Below the pieces are notes generated by a model. It worked only from the letters and a program-made list of their open reading frames with translations, did not search any database and was not told the origin of the DNA. Below, in pieces: positions 10,148 through 21,272 of a DNA stretch of 27,500 bases. A program made the position numbers and the translations under genes. Numbering within the stretch: the stretch's first letter is position 1; each line of letters begins with the position of its first letter. This DNA comes from Bigelowiella natans CCMP2755 (Eukaryota; Cercozoa; Chlorarachniophyceae), in assembly GCA_000320545.1 (NCBI GenBank), contig ADNK01002936.1, forward strand, positions 1 through 27,500. The letters run 5' to 3'.

Positions 10148-10473
10148 TGTAGCGCGTACCACTACGCGGGCACAAGTCACGTGCGACAACAAAGGGGTTG
10201 TCGCGGATATAGAATATAGATAACGTAGATATTAATACAGCATAGGCACGTGGGTTCCGGCGGGACTCATGGCAGCACACCGGAAGTGTGCTGCCCCACG
10301 TGCGGCGGCATTCGCGAAAGCTTCGCGAATGATTACGCAGTGCACGATTTAATAAAAATATAATCTTTAATAAAAATAAACACAACTCTTCAAAAGGAAG
10401 CAAACGTGCCTTTCCCCCCCCCTGCCTACTTGTGCACGTAGCGCCTCGGCCTGTGAACACCTTACGCGCAACA
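10148..10473 (+). repeat. 3' LTR
   Basis: Matches the 5' LTR over all 326 positions by eye, including the nine-C homopolymer, and is followed by the ATGC target duplication. Confidence 0.95.
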
Positions 10474-10477
10474 ATGC

Positions 10478-10915
10478 GTGCGTGCCTTGTCATGTACATG
10501 ACAGCTAGTCTGGCTAGTGGCAAGCTTGTCACAAGTTTTTCCTGCGTGTTGCATGCTTGCTACATCCATGTGTCCATGTGCATCTAGAAGCTCGTGTGCA
10601 CGTACGTCTATGCTTGTGCGCAGAATCTTCACATTCATTCTCGCTCCGCCTTTCATTGCTAGATTGCGTGTGAGAGAAGGAGGAAAGAACGACAGCAAGC
10701 ACGCATTGTTGTCATCCGGCAGCGTTGTCTCTAGCTCTAGCTAAATGCAGGACTCATACCCGTGTTTTAAAAATTTGAAGGATGACCTAGCTTTGTGTTA
10801 TATTGTTAACTTTTTACATGACACTACTACTACTGCTACTACTACTACTACTATTCGATCTAAACGATGCATTTCCTACTACTGCTGCTAACTTTTACTA
10901 GTTTACTACTACTCA

Positions 10916-10950
<35 letters not shown>

Positions 10951-11079
10951 CTCTGACCTATCTATCGATGTAATAACAACAGTGGAACTGTACTTTAATG
11001 CTGCTGTATCAATGTCGATTTGTGTGTAAATTGACACGACGAATTTTTTATCAAGTTTTTCACTGTCGCCTGTTCTCTG
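10478..11079. repeat. Gene-free stretch with (ACT)n microsatellites
   Basis: No supported gene. ACT/TAC triplet runs lie at about 10820-10855 and 10915-10948. The remainder is unremarkable sequence between the retrotransposon and the 3' end of the bZIP gene. Confidence 0.7.
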
Positions 11080-11481
11080 TCATCGCTGGTTAGAGCACAA
11101 GAGATCAAATCGCATGGTAGGAGGGGAGAGGGGGGCGGGAGCCTCCAAGTTGAAGAGAGATCCCAAATTCAAATTAAGGTCCGCATTCGCTAAGGGGTTG
11201 TTACTGTCATCTTCGCACTGCGAGATCTTGCCCCCAACCAATGTGTTATCGTGGCTATTATCATTATCATTATCATCGTAAGGAGAAGGCTGCTCAGCAT
11301 CAGCAAAGGAAGATGGCATCTCCACTTCGTCAGGTGAGGCGGAGGAGCATGTGGAAGAAATGGGCGCGGAGGCGCTTAATCCATCTGTGCTACCTGCAAG
11401 GTTTGATGATGATGATGATGATAATGATGATGACGATGTCTTTAAAATTTTGATTGGTGGTTGTGCAAAGAAGCTCCTCAT
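11080..11481 (-). CDS. Probable alternative or true last exon of the bZIP gene
   Basis: An open frame of up to 133 codons, rich in Ser, Asp, Asn and Pro, ending in a Leu/Asn-rich patch (LNLNLGSLFNLEAPAPL) and FDLLCSNQR. A pyrimidine-rich acceptor (TTTCTTTAAATGAG) lies at its 5' end. The phase-2 entry fits a donor in bZIP exon 5 after GASTac (AC|GTGG). The composition looks like a transactivation tail. It could be a separate small ORF, but its strand, spacing and lack of other partners favour the bZIP gene. Confidence 0.5.
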   Translation of the reverse strand: MRSFFAQPPIKILKTSSSSLSSSSSSNLAGSTDGLSASAPISSTCSSASPDEVEMPSSFADAEQPSPYDDNDNDNSHDNTLVGGKISQCEDDSNNPLANADLNLNLGSLFNLEAPAPLSPPTMRFDLLCSNQR

Positions 11482-11627
11482 TTAAAGAAAAAAGAAATAT
11501 AGACCAACAATTTGACTCTACGGGATGGCTGAGGAAGTGATTTATTACTGTCTCTCCGTTATCGATTCAAGAGTCAACTCTTTCTCAAGATTGGCATGGT
11601 GGTGTCAGCAATATATCATCATTTTTC

Positions 11628-12385
11628 TCATGGGGGAAAGTGTTGTTCCTGTCTCCACGTACTCGCTCCTGAAGACAACACGGGCGGGTTGTTTAGCATC
11701 TGCTTGAGGAATTCAATGTTGCACCGCAGGACAGCATTCTCCGTCTGCAATTTCACCATTGAGGACCGAATCTCTCGCGCCTGCTTGTGCAGCGAAGCCA
11801 CCTTCGTCTCTAGATCCTGTTCAAAATTTTACGGAGAAGGTCAGGGGGGGCAACATCCCTGTAGAGGGAAGATGAGGGGAAACTCGAGAGCGTGGATTCT
11901 AAAACGAATTAGAGAACGCTGAAGATTTCGTTTTCGCGGCAAGGGCTGGTCGATAAAAACCATCGTCATTGGCGCTCTCAATTCGTCATGAATTCCTCTG
12001 AGGAAAGAGTCGCAAAACTCAAATTGCAGAGGGGCGGAGAGGGGGGCAGATGGTAGGAAGGCTACAACTAACCTGGATATATGCTTTCTTCTTCATTCTA
12101 TACTTTGTCGCTGAAACCCGATTTCGTTGACGCTGTGATGAAAGGGGTTCGCGTTGGATATTTATCTCGCAGTTTACTGCCAAATACTTATTTTTACAAT
12201 CTACTTAGAAATACCTTTTCCAAGTGAGAAGTTGATATCAACCCAGGTGTGACGTGAATCCCCGGGGCATTTTCGGGAATAGCGGGAGGAGGAAGATGTG
12301 AAAGCGAAAGCTGCCAAGCCTTACAAAAAGCTGATAAACAGCCATAGACGATTCGGATTTTGTGAGTTCGAACAAAATATCGCTG

Positions 12386-12425
<40 letters not shown>

Positions 12426-13205
12426 AACAACAACATCAACAACAACTAGGTCTCACACAAATGGTCAACCTCTCCACATTTAAGATTTGACTGACCTTGT
12501 TGAGCCACCTCCAAAGCCTTTCTCTCGTCGATTCCCTGTGGTTTCTTGAGCAAAGCGAGCTGCACAGAGAGAGATAGAGGAAATAGACTCAAGACGAATA
12601 TGCCAGATGGATTTTACGACCCTTTTCGTCAAAATTTATCCCATCCTTTCACCAACCCGCTCTCAAAAAATGTCTCCCATCGGTTTCCTGCTTCAACCTG
12701 AGCGCGCTTAAGCCTGAGATTTGCCCCGGTGAGCTGTATTTCAAATGGATTTTTTAGTATCGGCCGTGCTAAGCTCGATGCACTGATATGGGAGGAAGCG
12801 CCTCCCTTCGCCTCCCCAAAGCTCCGAACGCCGTCCTCAATATCAAGAGCTTGAACCCGAGCTGAGTTGGACGTGAAGAGGGAGGCATGATTTTAAAATA
12901 TCCACACACTCATACGAAAATTCTCAAATAATTTGAAATATTCGATCAAAATACTAAATTCGATGGTTGGGACATAGAGAAAAGGGAGCGAAGGTAAGAA
13001 TAGATTGGAAGCAGGAGCGGAATCAACCAATCGGTAAGCTGGGGATATTAGCCTTTGGAGTCGTTATTCTGGGAGAGGAACTACTCAAATCCATAGAATT
13101 AGGTCTCATATCCTCCTTCTTAAATGCCAATGCTGGCTTCGGTTTGTATGAGGCGGCCCTGGGGACACGAGGAGGCCTTGGATGGGGGCCGCCGCTGGCC
13201 TCCAT
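11628..13205 (-). CDS. bZIP transcription factor, ATF4-like basic region
   Basis: Exons on the minus strand: 13205-13028, 12861-12698, 12559-12496, 12176-12073, 11816-11628; all GT-AG with matching phases, giving 232 residues from ATG 13205. The DNA-binding basic region is RQRNRVSATKYRMKKK, with Asn154 and Arg162 spaced exactly N-x7-R. It is followed after nine residues by a six-heptad zipper: Leu172, Leu179, Ile186, Leu193, Leu200, Leu207. The ATKYRxKK core resembles ATF4-type factors. It should bind DNA as a dimer in the nucleus; target genes cannot be inferred. Residues 1-130 are Pro/Ser/Lys-rich and probably disordered. Exon 5 can read through to a stop at 11628, or splice after the zipper to the downstream exon at 11481-11080. 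Confidence 0.92.
12388..12425. repeat. (ACT)n microsatellite in bZIP intron
   Basis: ACT triplets followed by ACA/ATC triplets, inside the intron between bZIP exons 12559-12496 and 12176-12073. The Thr-rich plus-strand frame over it is an artefact. Confidence 0.85.
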
Positions 13206-13461
13206 CGGACCCTTCTTCAGAACTACAGTGAGGGTGTTTACAGCTATTTTAAAAAATATATTTACTATTTATATTTAGCGACAATATTTTTCGTCGCTTT
13301 TATCAACCGTTTGGAGGGATTTCGGAGGATGGCAAGCATATCTCAAAACTGACAGGTGACATTTGCTTATTTTTTAAGACGCATCAGAACAAAATCTAGA
13401 TCCACATACTAACTAAAATGAAGGTAAAATATCCTAGCTATCATTCTTTTTTTGGTTGAAT

Positions 13462-13700
13462 TCAAAATATGTACAAGAATTCGACATGCATTTGAATGAA
13501 GCAGCGGGTTAAAAGTTCTAAGATCGCAGGGCAAAGTTTTCGATAGTTGTCGTCTATGTGATTTATCCTCCATTTCGATACTTTAGCATGTTTTCCGAGT
13601 TGCTCAACGGTCATAAGGTAGTGCAGTAAGAATTCAAGAAATGTGTTGTACGTCATGATAAACACGATGTCGTCAATAACTATTACCCTTCATTTAGACT
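13462..13700 (-). pseudogene. Possible RasGEF N-terminal-like exon or fragment
   Basis: A minus-strand frame after the acceptor-like GGTAATAG reads IDDIVFIMTYNTFLEFLLHYL..., then VSKWRINHIDDNYRKL and LELLTRCF, and stops at 13462. The 'FIMTYNTF..LL..L' core recalls the start of RasGEF N-terminal domains (FLLTYRSF..). No neighbouring exon of such a gene was found between the divergent bZIP and TPX2-like genes. It may be an isolated fragment, a chance frame, or part of an unrecognised gene. Confidence 0.25.
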
Positions 13701-13886
13701 TTGAACATGCTCAGAAAATATCAACAGTAAAAATAGGAGCTTACTCATTCAAATCCATCTATTAGAGATAATACGACATCGAATAGACTTATTTTTGCTC
13801 CAAAATAGCTCGTTAAATATTCTATATTTTACAATTCCAATCTTAATTGATAGCTTGTGTGATGGGGACCACCTGATACAGGGACG

Positions 13887-14079
13887 ATGGAGGACGAGCG
13901 CTTCGAATTCGAGGCACCTAAGTTCTACGATTTCTCTCGTGAACCAACCTTACAGGAAATTGAGATCAGTGATGAATTTTTCCGCAGGTTCTCAAATAGT
14001 TAATAGACAAATGCAGGCCCATGTCCACACGTGTCCATGCATGGATGTGCACATGTGAATCCCATTCAAAAAACATACA

Positions 14080-14115
<36 letters not shown>

Positions 14116-14137
14116 TCAAATAAATGTTAGCTCGCTT

Positions 14138-14171
<34 letters not shown>

Positions 14172-14631
14172 TTACGTGGCGATAGGGATGTACATAGAAT
14201 GCATATGTATTTTCTAGAAGTGTGAATTTATGAGAATAATGTGCGTGTTGGCATATTTTTTGGGTTGTTGGGTGTCAGATCACATACATGATGTTTTAAA
14301 GTCACGATTGTGTTGTCCGATGCGAACTCAGCACGACTGTCTCCATATCAAAACATAAATCAATTTATTATATATGAAAATATTCAACTAGGACACATCC
14401 TAAACATGAGAATCCAAACCCAAGGCCCAGAGAGCCTCCTCTCTACGAAGAGGAAGAGGACTTCTCGGAGCAACGAGATACGAGGCGTCGCCTCCTCAGC
14501 AAGAGATTTATCCGCAAATCCAAGATTAAGCAAGCAAGCGTTCTCAATACTTCAAACGTCTCTCACAATTCTCTACATAGTGAAAGGCAAGCATAACACT
14601 TGAATGCTGGAAAAATTATTGTTAATAGATA

Positions 14632-14663
<32 letters not shown>

Positions 14664-15532
14664 TTCTTCCTCTCACTCATCCATTCTTATCTTTTTTCGT
14701 CGTCCTCTTCGTATTCTTCTTTACTATAGCTTCAACCACGACTCGAGCTTCCTGTCCGCGAAGAGCGACACAGCTACTCGGTCGGGCGCCGCGGACGAGT
14801 CCACATCCAACATAAATGCGCTGCTGCAATCGCACAACAAAAGGCTGCTTACAGACAGCAGGAGCTCTACCTCCTATCGTCGCCATTCGAAGAAACGAAG
14901 ATCGCTTCGCTCTCAAGTCGCCCAAGACACGTCATCCTCCCGACAGAAAGCCAGCCTCGACCCTGCTATCTCCGCCCTGATGAGCTCCCACAACGCAACA
15001 GTGAAAGCAGCCCGGCGCCATCGAAGCAGCAAGGCCTCCTCGTCGTCATCGAGTGTCACTGTGCGGGAATCGGCGAGACTTGCCTCCTCCTCCTCCTCCT
15101 CCTCCTCCTCTTCCTCCCACCCGAAGAACAAAACTAAGAAGAAGCGACTCCACCAATCCCGGGCCAGCTCAACGAGAGTCTTCTCAATCTACGAAGATCC
15201 GAGGAAGAATAAGAAAAATTCAGTCGAAGACAACTGCGATGATGATGATGATGCCGCCACTGCTGGAAATTCGCGCAAGAGGAAGGCTCCACGATTGGGG
15301 CCATCTAATCACAACACAAAGGCTTGCCGCTACCGTGACCACAACCCCAATACCTCTGAGGTCCTCTGCTCCAACGTTAAGCGCAGCGGTGGGGCTCAAA
15401 ATACGGCGGCTGCTGCTGCTGCTGCTGCCCCCCGAAAGGTAGAGTAATAGCCAAAACACTGAGTTTTTGTAACCAACTTTCAGCGGTATGAGGCGCCAGC
15501 TCCGGCTTTTACCAAATCTGTAAACCATCCCC

Positions 15533-15581
<49 letters not shown>

Positions 15582-15988
15582 AGGAGAACATGCGAGCGGC
15601 GCAGCTCGAGGAGTGGAGGAAGAAGCGGGATTCTCAAAAGCAGCAGCAAGCCAAGCAGAAGGCGACTTCCTCAAGGAACCAGCGACCGACCCGTGCGCGT
15701 GCGAGGATGGCCTTCACTGCGAACCCGTTGAGCGACAGGCCGCCGAAGAACAAATCCTCAAGAAAGCTGTCCACCAAGGAAGAAGCGGGGGCTGAACAGA
15801 CGGAACAAGTGGACGATCTCAATGCGGACGTCATGTCGCTTCTAGCAAGGCACAACCAGAATATAGTGCGGAAGAAGAAAACGAGCAGCAGCAGTAAGCG
15901 AAGAGGGGGGGGGCTCAGATTTCTCGGTGGCAGCAGTACCAGCGCTAGGAGGCAAGGTGCAGAGAGTGAAGTGAGAAGGATAAGATGA
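13887..15988 (+). CDS. TPX2-like spindle-assembly/Aurora-docking protein (tentative)
   Basis: Exon 1 13887-13987 (first ATG after an in-frame stop), exon 2 from 14392 to somewhere before 14594, exon 3 from about 14730 to 15438, exon 4 15584-15988 (TGA). Junctions 13987/14392 (phase 2) and 15438/15584 (phase 0) are clean; the exon 2/3 junction is unresolved. The N-terminus FEFEAPKFYDFS..ISDEFF (residues 6-32) matches the layout of the Aurora-A binding segment of TPX2 (aromatic-x-aromatic-acidic-Ala-Pro, then a second aromatic patch). The rest is Ser/Arg/Lys-rich and probably disordered, with an Arg/Lys-rich helix (AQLEEWRKKRDSQKQQQAK). Three copies of a short 'LL..HN..I/V' motif occur (see repeat entry). 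No standard TPX2 repeat domain was found. A nuclear or spindle role is inferred only from the N-terminal motif. Confidence 0.6.
14080..14171. repeat. (AT)n and (GT)n microsatellites in the first TPX2-like intron
   Basis: (AT)n at about 14080-14113 and (GT)n at about 14137-14171, inside the 404-bp intron 13988-14391. A further (TA)n lies at 14636-14662 in the next intron. Confidence 0.9.
14812..15870 (+). repeat. Three dispersed 'hhxxHNxxh' motifs in the TPX2-like protein
   Basis: INALLQSHNKRLL (14812-14850), ISALMSSHNATVKAARR (14965-15010) and VMSLLARHNQNIVRKK (15826-15870). Each has a hydrophobic pair, two variable residues, His-Asn, and a hydrophobic residue three to four positions on, usually followed by basic residues. 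They look like repeated short linear binding motifs in disordered sequence. Confidence 0.55.
15536..15583 (+). repeat. (CT)n polypyrimidine tract at a 3' splice site
   Basis: A CT dinucleotide run of about 38 bp leads directly into TTTCTCGCAG, the acceptor of the last exon of the TPX2-like gene (15584). Confidence 0.85.
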
Positions 15989-17192
15989 TCTCGCCCAATC
16001 ATTCTACTGATGGTGTTCGTTCGTGGCGGTGGCGGCCATGGGTGCAGCAATTCGCTGCGAAGGCTCTCATATTCTTCGGTGGGAGGGAAACTCTTCGTAG
16101 TACCGCAAAGTTAATCTCTCCACCAGCCTCAGCGTACAGGATCGCACACGGAATGTTTCATCGAAGTAATGACAAAAGTAATCGCTTGTGCAGAGCAGCG
16201 CAGATCGAGAGAATAATGTAAATTTAGACTTCATTTAATTAAAACTGATGAGTATCATCCTATTTATTCTGACATCGCACATGCAAGTTGCAAGGTACAC
16301 GTCATGTTGCATACGCCTAAGCTTGGTTTCCATTTTAGCTCCACCCAGAAATGTATGTATGTGCGTGCGCTGTGCTGCTTCGATCGACATGGGCAATATA
16401 TCTCTGTACGTATACATTTGTAACTTTACATGTATAGCTAACTGGTCCGCACGCTGGGCGATGGATTAGCGAGCTAGCGAGCAGGTGTGCTCTACATTAC
16501 ACGCTAGCACGTACTAGCTAGCTAGCCCAATGCATGCTAGCTAGCTAGCATCTGCGCATGCGCATGTGATGCTACTAGCTAGCATAGCTAGCTAGCTAGC
16601 GCATGCGGAATTATGATGTCTAAAGATGCAGTGCAGTACGTGCGCATGTTTCCATTTCTATCTATCTACGCTTGCTAGCTTGCTAGCTTGGGCATTTCGA
16701 ATAATGCTCCAATGTTACCAGCTAGCCAGGCGAGCTGCGCGCCCCCTGCGATGCTAGCTTGTGTTGTCAATTCTAATTAACAACTTGCCGCCACAGCAGT
16801 ACGTGCAGCGATGTGACCGTGCTAGCTAGCTAGCTAGCGTGCGGTCTACTAGCGCGGTGCGTGCATGTACATATACATAACAGAAGCATGTAGTGTGCAT
16901 GTTAGCGTGTCTAGCGCTAGCTAGACGATATAGCTACGGTGCGAAACCCAGCTAATATACAAGCAGCTCGCTCATACCATTACACCACCATCCAATTTGT
17001 GTCTCCTGCTTATTGGATTGCATTCATCAGAGTGCTCCGCCATGCTCTATTTCATCATCGTCGCCATCATCATCATCAACCGCAAGCTCCAGTACGTACT
17101 TCAGACCCGCTACTTCCTACGCCTGATGCCATGCTGCCCTGCTCATCCTCTGGCCCCTTCTAGCCTTCCGACCCCCGATACCGACGCTAATA
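15989..17192. repeat. Second CTAG-dense tail-to-tail intergenic block
   Basis: Between the TPX2-like stop (15988) and the SLC12A9-like stop (17193) I see no gene. From about 16481 to 16930 CTAG occurs at least 24 times, mostly as GCTAGC and runs of GCTAGCTAGC, mixed with GCATGC words. Short membrane-like plus-strand frames near 17000-17200 come from ATC triplets. Confidence 0.8.
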
Positions 17193-19247
17193 CTAAAGCT
17201 CGGTGACAAATGGCGAGTGCTGCGCTTGGCAGAGGAGAACAGCGCACTGGAGGTCCTTTGTGAGGGCATCGACGATGTCATACTCTTCAAACCCGCTCAC
17301 GTCCAAGTCCTTTTGGCCGACGGTCGAGGCGGCGAAGAGCTTCCTCTCAGAAGCAGCTTCAACTCCATTCAACGTAGCCGCCCCCCCCGCCACGGCGTCC
17401 GTCCTTGTCGCATCCCGCGCCAGCACGAAGGGAACGATTGCTAACGCGCTGCCCTCCGACTCCCGCCGAATGCACGAGTTCAAGATGCGAACCTATGCAT
17501 GTCGGAAGGAACCATCAGCGCTCCTCGCGCGCCCACATCGCCAGCGGCCACCGCCGTCGCCACAAACACCATCATTGAGAAATTCACGTGATGATGGAAT
17601 GACCTAACTACTACCACCACCACCACCACCCGTAACCAGCTATCATACCTCCAAAATAATATACAAAAAAACCACCAAAATTCGCGAACTATGTCAAAAC
17701 GGCGCCCCCCCCCCCCCCCCCCCCCCCCTTATTGCGAATGGCTGTCCTGGGGGACTGCACCGTAGATGACGCTGAGGAGTTCTGCGAGCCTTTCATGAGC
17801 TAGACCCCTTTTCCAGCCCCGGCTGACACAATTTTATCGTCGTCGTATGAAATCGGGAAGGCTTCCAGATACGCAACAACCTCCTGCTTTTTCCTAACCA
17901 TTCCCGTGGCTTTTTTTTCAGGGAGTTTCCCCTCTTTTTCTTCCGCGGCCTCCTCCCCCCCCCCCCCGCCCTCACCCCCATCTACAAATGCGCATATTCG
18001 CAGGCGCGTATGGCGCGACCAACCCGAGTTCGGCCCTCTGCAATGCCGCAATATCCAGCCAAACATCAGAGCTAAGTCCTGACTGTCTTTCAACCCTGCG
18101 GGGGTGGGGGGGGGGGGGAATGATGGCCCGTGGCGACTAGAGGGAGATATTGGAGCTGTCGCGTCCCAGAACTGCTCGTATCCGATCCAGACATCGATGG
18201 TGGTACGGCAACCGTCCTCCCCCGGCGACAGCGACAGCTCCGCGTTCTTCTGTGAGGGTGGCGGTGACGACCTGTGGGAACCATTTATTATTATTGTTGT
18301 TTGTTGTTGTTGTTGTTGTTGTTTTTTTTTTTTTTTGGGTTGTTATTATTAGGAATGAGGAGCGACACCAACAAACAACGCGCGGCTGCGCATCGTGTGT
18401 ATAGCGTATTATTTGTGTGCGCTGGCTGCTCTCGGTGACGTCTTCTCCGGGAAGATCTTAAGGCTGATGCGACATCTACGATTCGTCTGCCGCTGCATGA
18501 CTAATCGTGTACTATTCGCTAATTTGTCGGAGAGATTCGCGCTTGATATGCCTCTCACCCGTCCACGAGGTAGTGCGGTAGCAGATCGAAGTATCGGGCG
18601 AGCATTAGGTTGTGTCCGAAAATGGAGATGTCGCGCAGCATCGATATGTATCTGTGGTGGACAATGCGTGAATGAAAAAGCCTATAGCAGCAATCATTAT
18701 TATAATTATCATCATCATCATCAGCAGCAGCAGCAGCAGCATGGTGCGCTCACCTTCAACCATGTGTTTGAAGGATACGCTCGCTAAACACACACACACA
18801 CACACGCACACACGCACACGCACACACACGCACCTAGCCTTCCCCCCCGCCTTCGCTCTATCTCTTCCAGGCGAGTTGAGAGGCAGCTTCCGTGTGCATT
18901 CTTTCACGCGCTTTAGAGACTCCTCCGGGAGGTTCAGGTCATCGAGAGGGTTGCGCACAAAGACCTTCTTGTCCGCAGGCAGCAGCTGCTCCTCCTCCCC
19001 CCCTTCCTCGTGGAACTCTAGCAGAACAGAGTTGGGGTCCAGCGCGCCTAGCCCGGCCATCATTAGCATTTGCTGCACTCCCTCCTGCACGTTGGGTGAT
19101 AGATCATGAGGCTTTTGTTCTTCTTCGTGTGTGTGTGTGTGTGTGTTTGTGTACCATATATGCGGTGGCGATGGAGAAGAAAGAGCTATGCATAGTTGCG
19201 TACCGACAGTGCCGTGAGAGGGCGCAGCAGCAGCGGCATCATAAAAC

Positions 19248-19292
<45 letters not shown>

Positions 19293-19470
19293 AACACACA
19301 ACACAAACACAGCCCACAACCCACAGCCTCTCACCACCGGTTACCTGGACGGTGCGCGCCGTGGTCACGACCGGGAAGGCCTTGAGATTGCACGTTTTGA
19401 TATAATCTCCCCAGTGAAGCTTCCGCGACTGTATTCGGTCAACTTGCCGTTGCGTTAGAGACCTTACAAA

Positions 19471-19535
<65 letters not shown>

Positions 19536-21241
19536 CCCTGTTGATCGTTTTCCACACTAGCAGAGTAGCCTCAGTGACAAGGGAAAGAGGGGGGGGGGGG
19601 GAGGGGAAGAGGATAAGGCGGCCACAGCACCATCGAGATGACACGGAAGAACGTCGATGGTGAGCCCCTGTAATTGACATGAAATCACAGTCCGCTACCG
19701 AAGCATCAAACCTGCTGGTTTCCTTTCCCTCCTCGCCATCAGCGTCGCTTGACGCCGAGGAAGCTGAGGGCTGCTTCTCCTCGGCCTTCCTCTCCTCGTC
19801 GATGACGTTGCCTATCAGGAGGATCCCCCCCTTCTTGAGGTTGTTGGCGAAGTGGATGAGGTTGTATTGCTTCTCCGGGTCATCAGCCAGCAGCAGGACG
19901 TGCGGCCTCCAGAACTTGAGGTGCTGCTTTGAGATATCCAGCCTGGTGATGGTGGTGGTGATGATGATCATGATGATGATGATGATGATGGTGGTGATGA
20001 TGATGATGTGGGAGACGTTGGTTGATGCTGGCGAATACATCGCTGCAACGCGACTTCTCCAAACGCATTGAAAAGTTAAATAAAGTAAAACAAAAAACGA
20101 AACGCCCCAAAATTTGAAGATGGCGCGCAGAAAGCAGCGAGGGCTCGGATCCTGCAGCACGGCCTCTGACCATGCCGCACAAGTCACAAGATCATCAATG
20201 CTTTCCCTTTAACCATCCGGAATCTAACAAACCTCCAAGATTACGCGTTCTCCTTGGGCTCGAATAATAAGGACGATGATGATGATAATGATCACGATGA
20301 CCACCATCACATTTCACGGCGCAAGCGGAAAAATCGTGCAGGGCGCATATCAATGGCTGGCACGATTGATTCCCCTGCTTCTTCATCATCGTCATCATCG
20401 TCATCAACCATCATCATCAACAGCAGCAGCGACCTGAGGAGAAACTTTCTGACTTGATGGAAGAGCAGGCTTTGCGTAACGTCCCCCCATGTCGCAGAGG
20501 TGTCGGGGCCCGAGTACACGAGGTAGATCATCAGCAGCAAACACACGAGAATCGCCACAGCAGCGCGGAGCGGGTGTGCGTAGAACATCACCACGATGCA
20601 GGCGACTGTTGGTATTGAAGGGTTTAATATAAAAAGAGGGGAGGGGGGAGGGGGGAGGCTATGATTTGTGATTTTTACTGAAACGGAGGGAAGCTATATC
20701 AGACGAGCGGAGTGATGTGCGTGTGTGCATGTGGAAAGTTTTTGCTTCCTCCCCCCCTCTAGCACGATTATTATTGAGGGCATCGGGGGAGGGTGGGGGG
20801 GTGATCGTATTACCGAAACCAAACGCTGCGTTCTGCCACGAGTAGTGCTTCCAGACTGGCCGAAAGTTGGGCGATCCCTGGATCGTAAGGAGGAGGCAAG
20901 CTAGGTTGATGATAGCGTAGCTGAGCAGGAAGAACAAAGTCTGGAAGGTGGCCATTGTGTTGAGGTCCGCGCCGCTGAGGAGGACCAGCGCGATTAGCAA
21001 GAACGTCGCTATCACCGCCCGTCGAGCGTGCACCTCCTGCGAACGCAACAATAGGTAGACAACAGCATCGATGTCGGATACAGCCTTTAGATGAGGGGGA
21101 GAAAGAGGGGCGGGGGGGGGGGGGGGGCAGCGAAAACGATGCGATGGTTTTCGGTTTAAGGCTTCATGTGGTGCGTAAGCACGCCATCATAACCACCTTT
21201 CCAACAAGCAGCATGCGAACATACATGCTTATGTAGGTGTT

Positions 21242-21272
<31 letters not shown>

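Larger units (their letters stand above)
7010..10477 (+). mobile_element. Non-autonomous LTR retrotransposon, full length with target duplication
   Basis: Two direct LTRs (7014-7339 and 10148-10473, 326 bp each) begin TGT and end ACA and show no difference on base-by-base reading. The element is flanked by the 4-bp duplication ATGC (7010-7013 and 10474-10477). Internally there is a likely primer-binding site from TGG at 7345, one long ORF (7379-10096), and a G-rich polypurine tract just before the 3' LTR. The ORF has Gag, zinc knuckle and aspartic protease but then jumps to the end of integrase, so reverse transcriptase, RNase H and the first integrase catalytic residues are absent. Identical LTRs imply a recent insertion, presumably mobilised in trans by an intact relative. 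The 3' integrase part resembles Ty3/gypsy-type elements (inferred). Confidence 0.93.

Noticed and set aside
12967-13278. 103-codon plus-strand ORF with hydrophobic stretches
   Set aside because: Overlaps in antisense the first exon of the bZIP gene, which is supported by phase-matched splicing to the bZIP domain.
16997-17206. Membrane-like 69-codon plus-strand ORF
   Set aside because: The hydrophobic run comes from ATC triplets (Ile runs); no family signal, and it lies in the convergent spacer.
18605-19324. 239-codon minus-strand ORF
   Set aside because: It contains the real SLC12A9-like exon 19084-18834 but runs into GT/CA and ATC microsatellites on both sides, which give Val/Cys, His/Thr and Ile/Met runs. 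Only the exon is real.
19186-20187. 333-codon minus-strand ORF
   Set aside because: It fuses exons 19942-19679 and 19462-19345 of the transporter with intron simple repeats; splice sites and phases place the true exons inside it.
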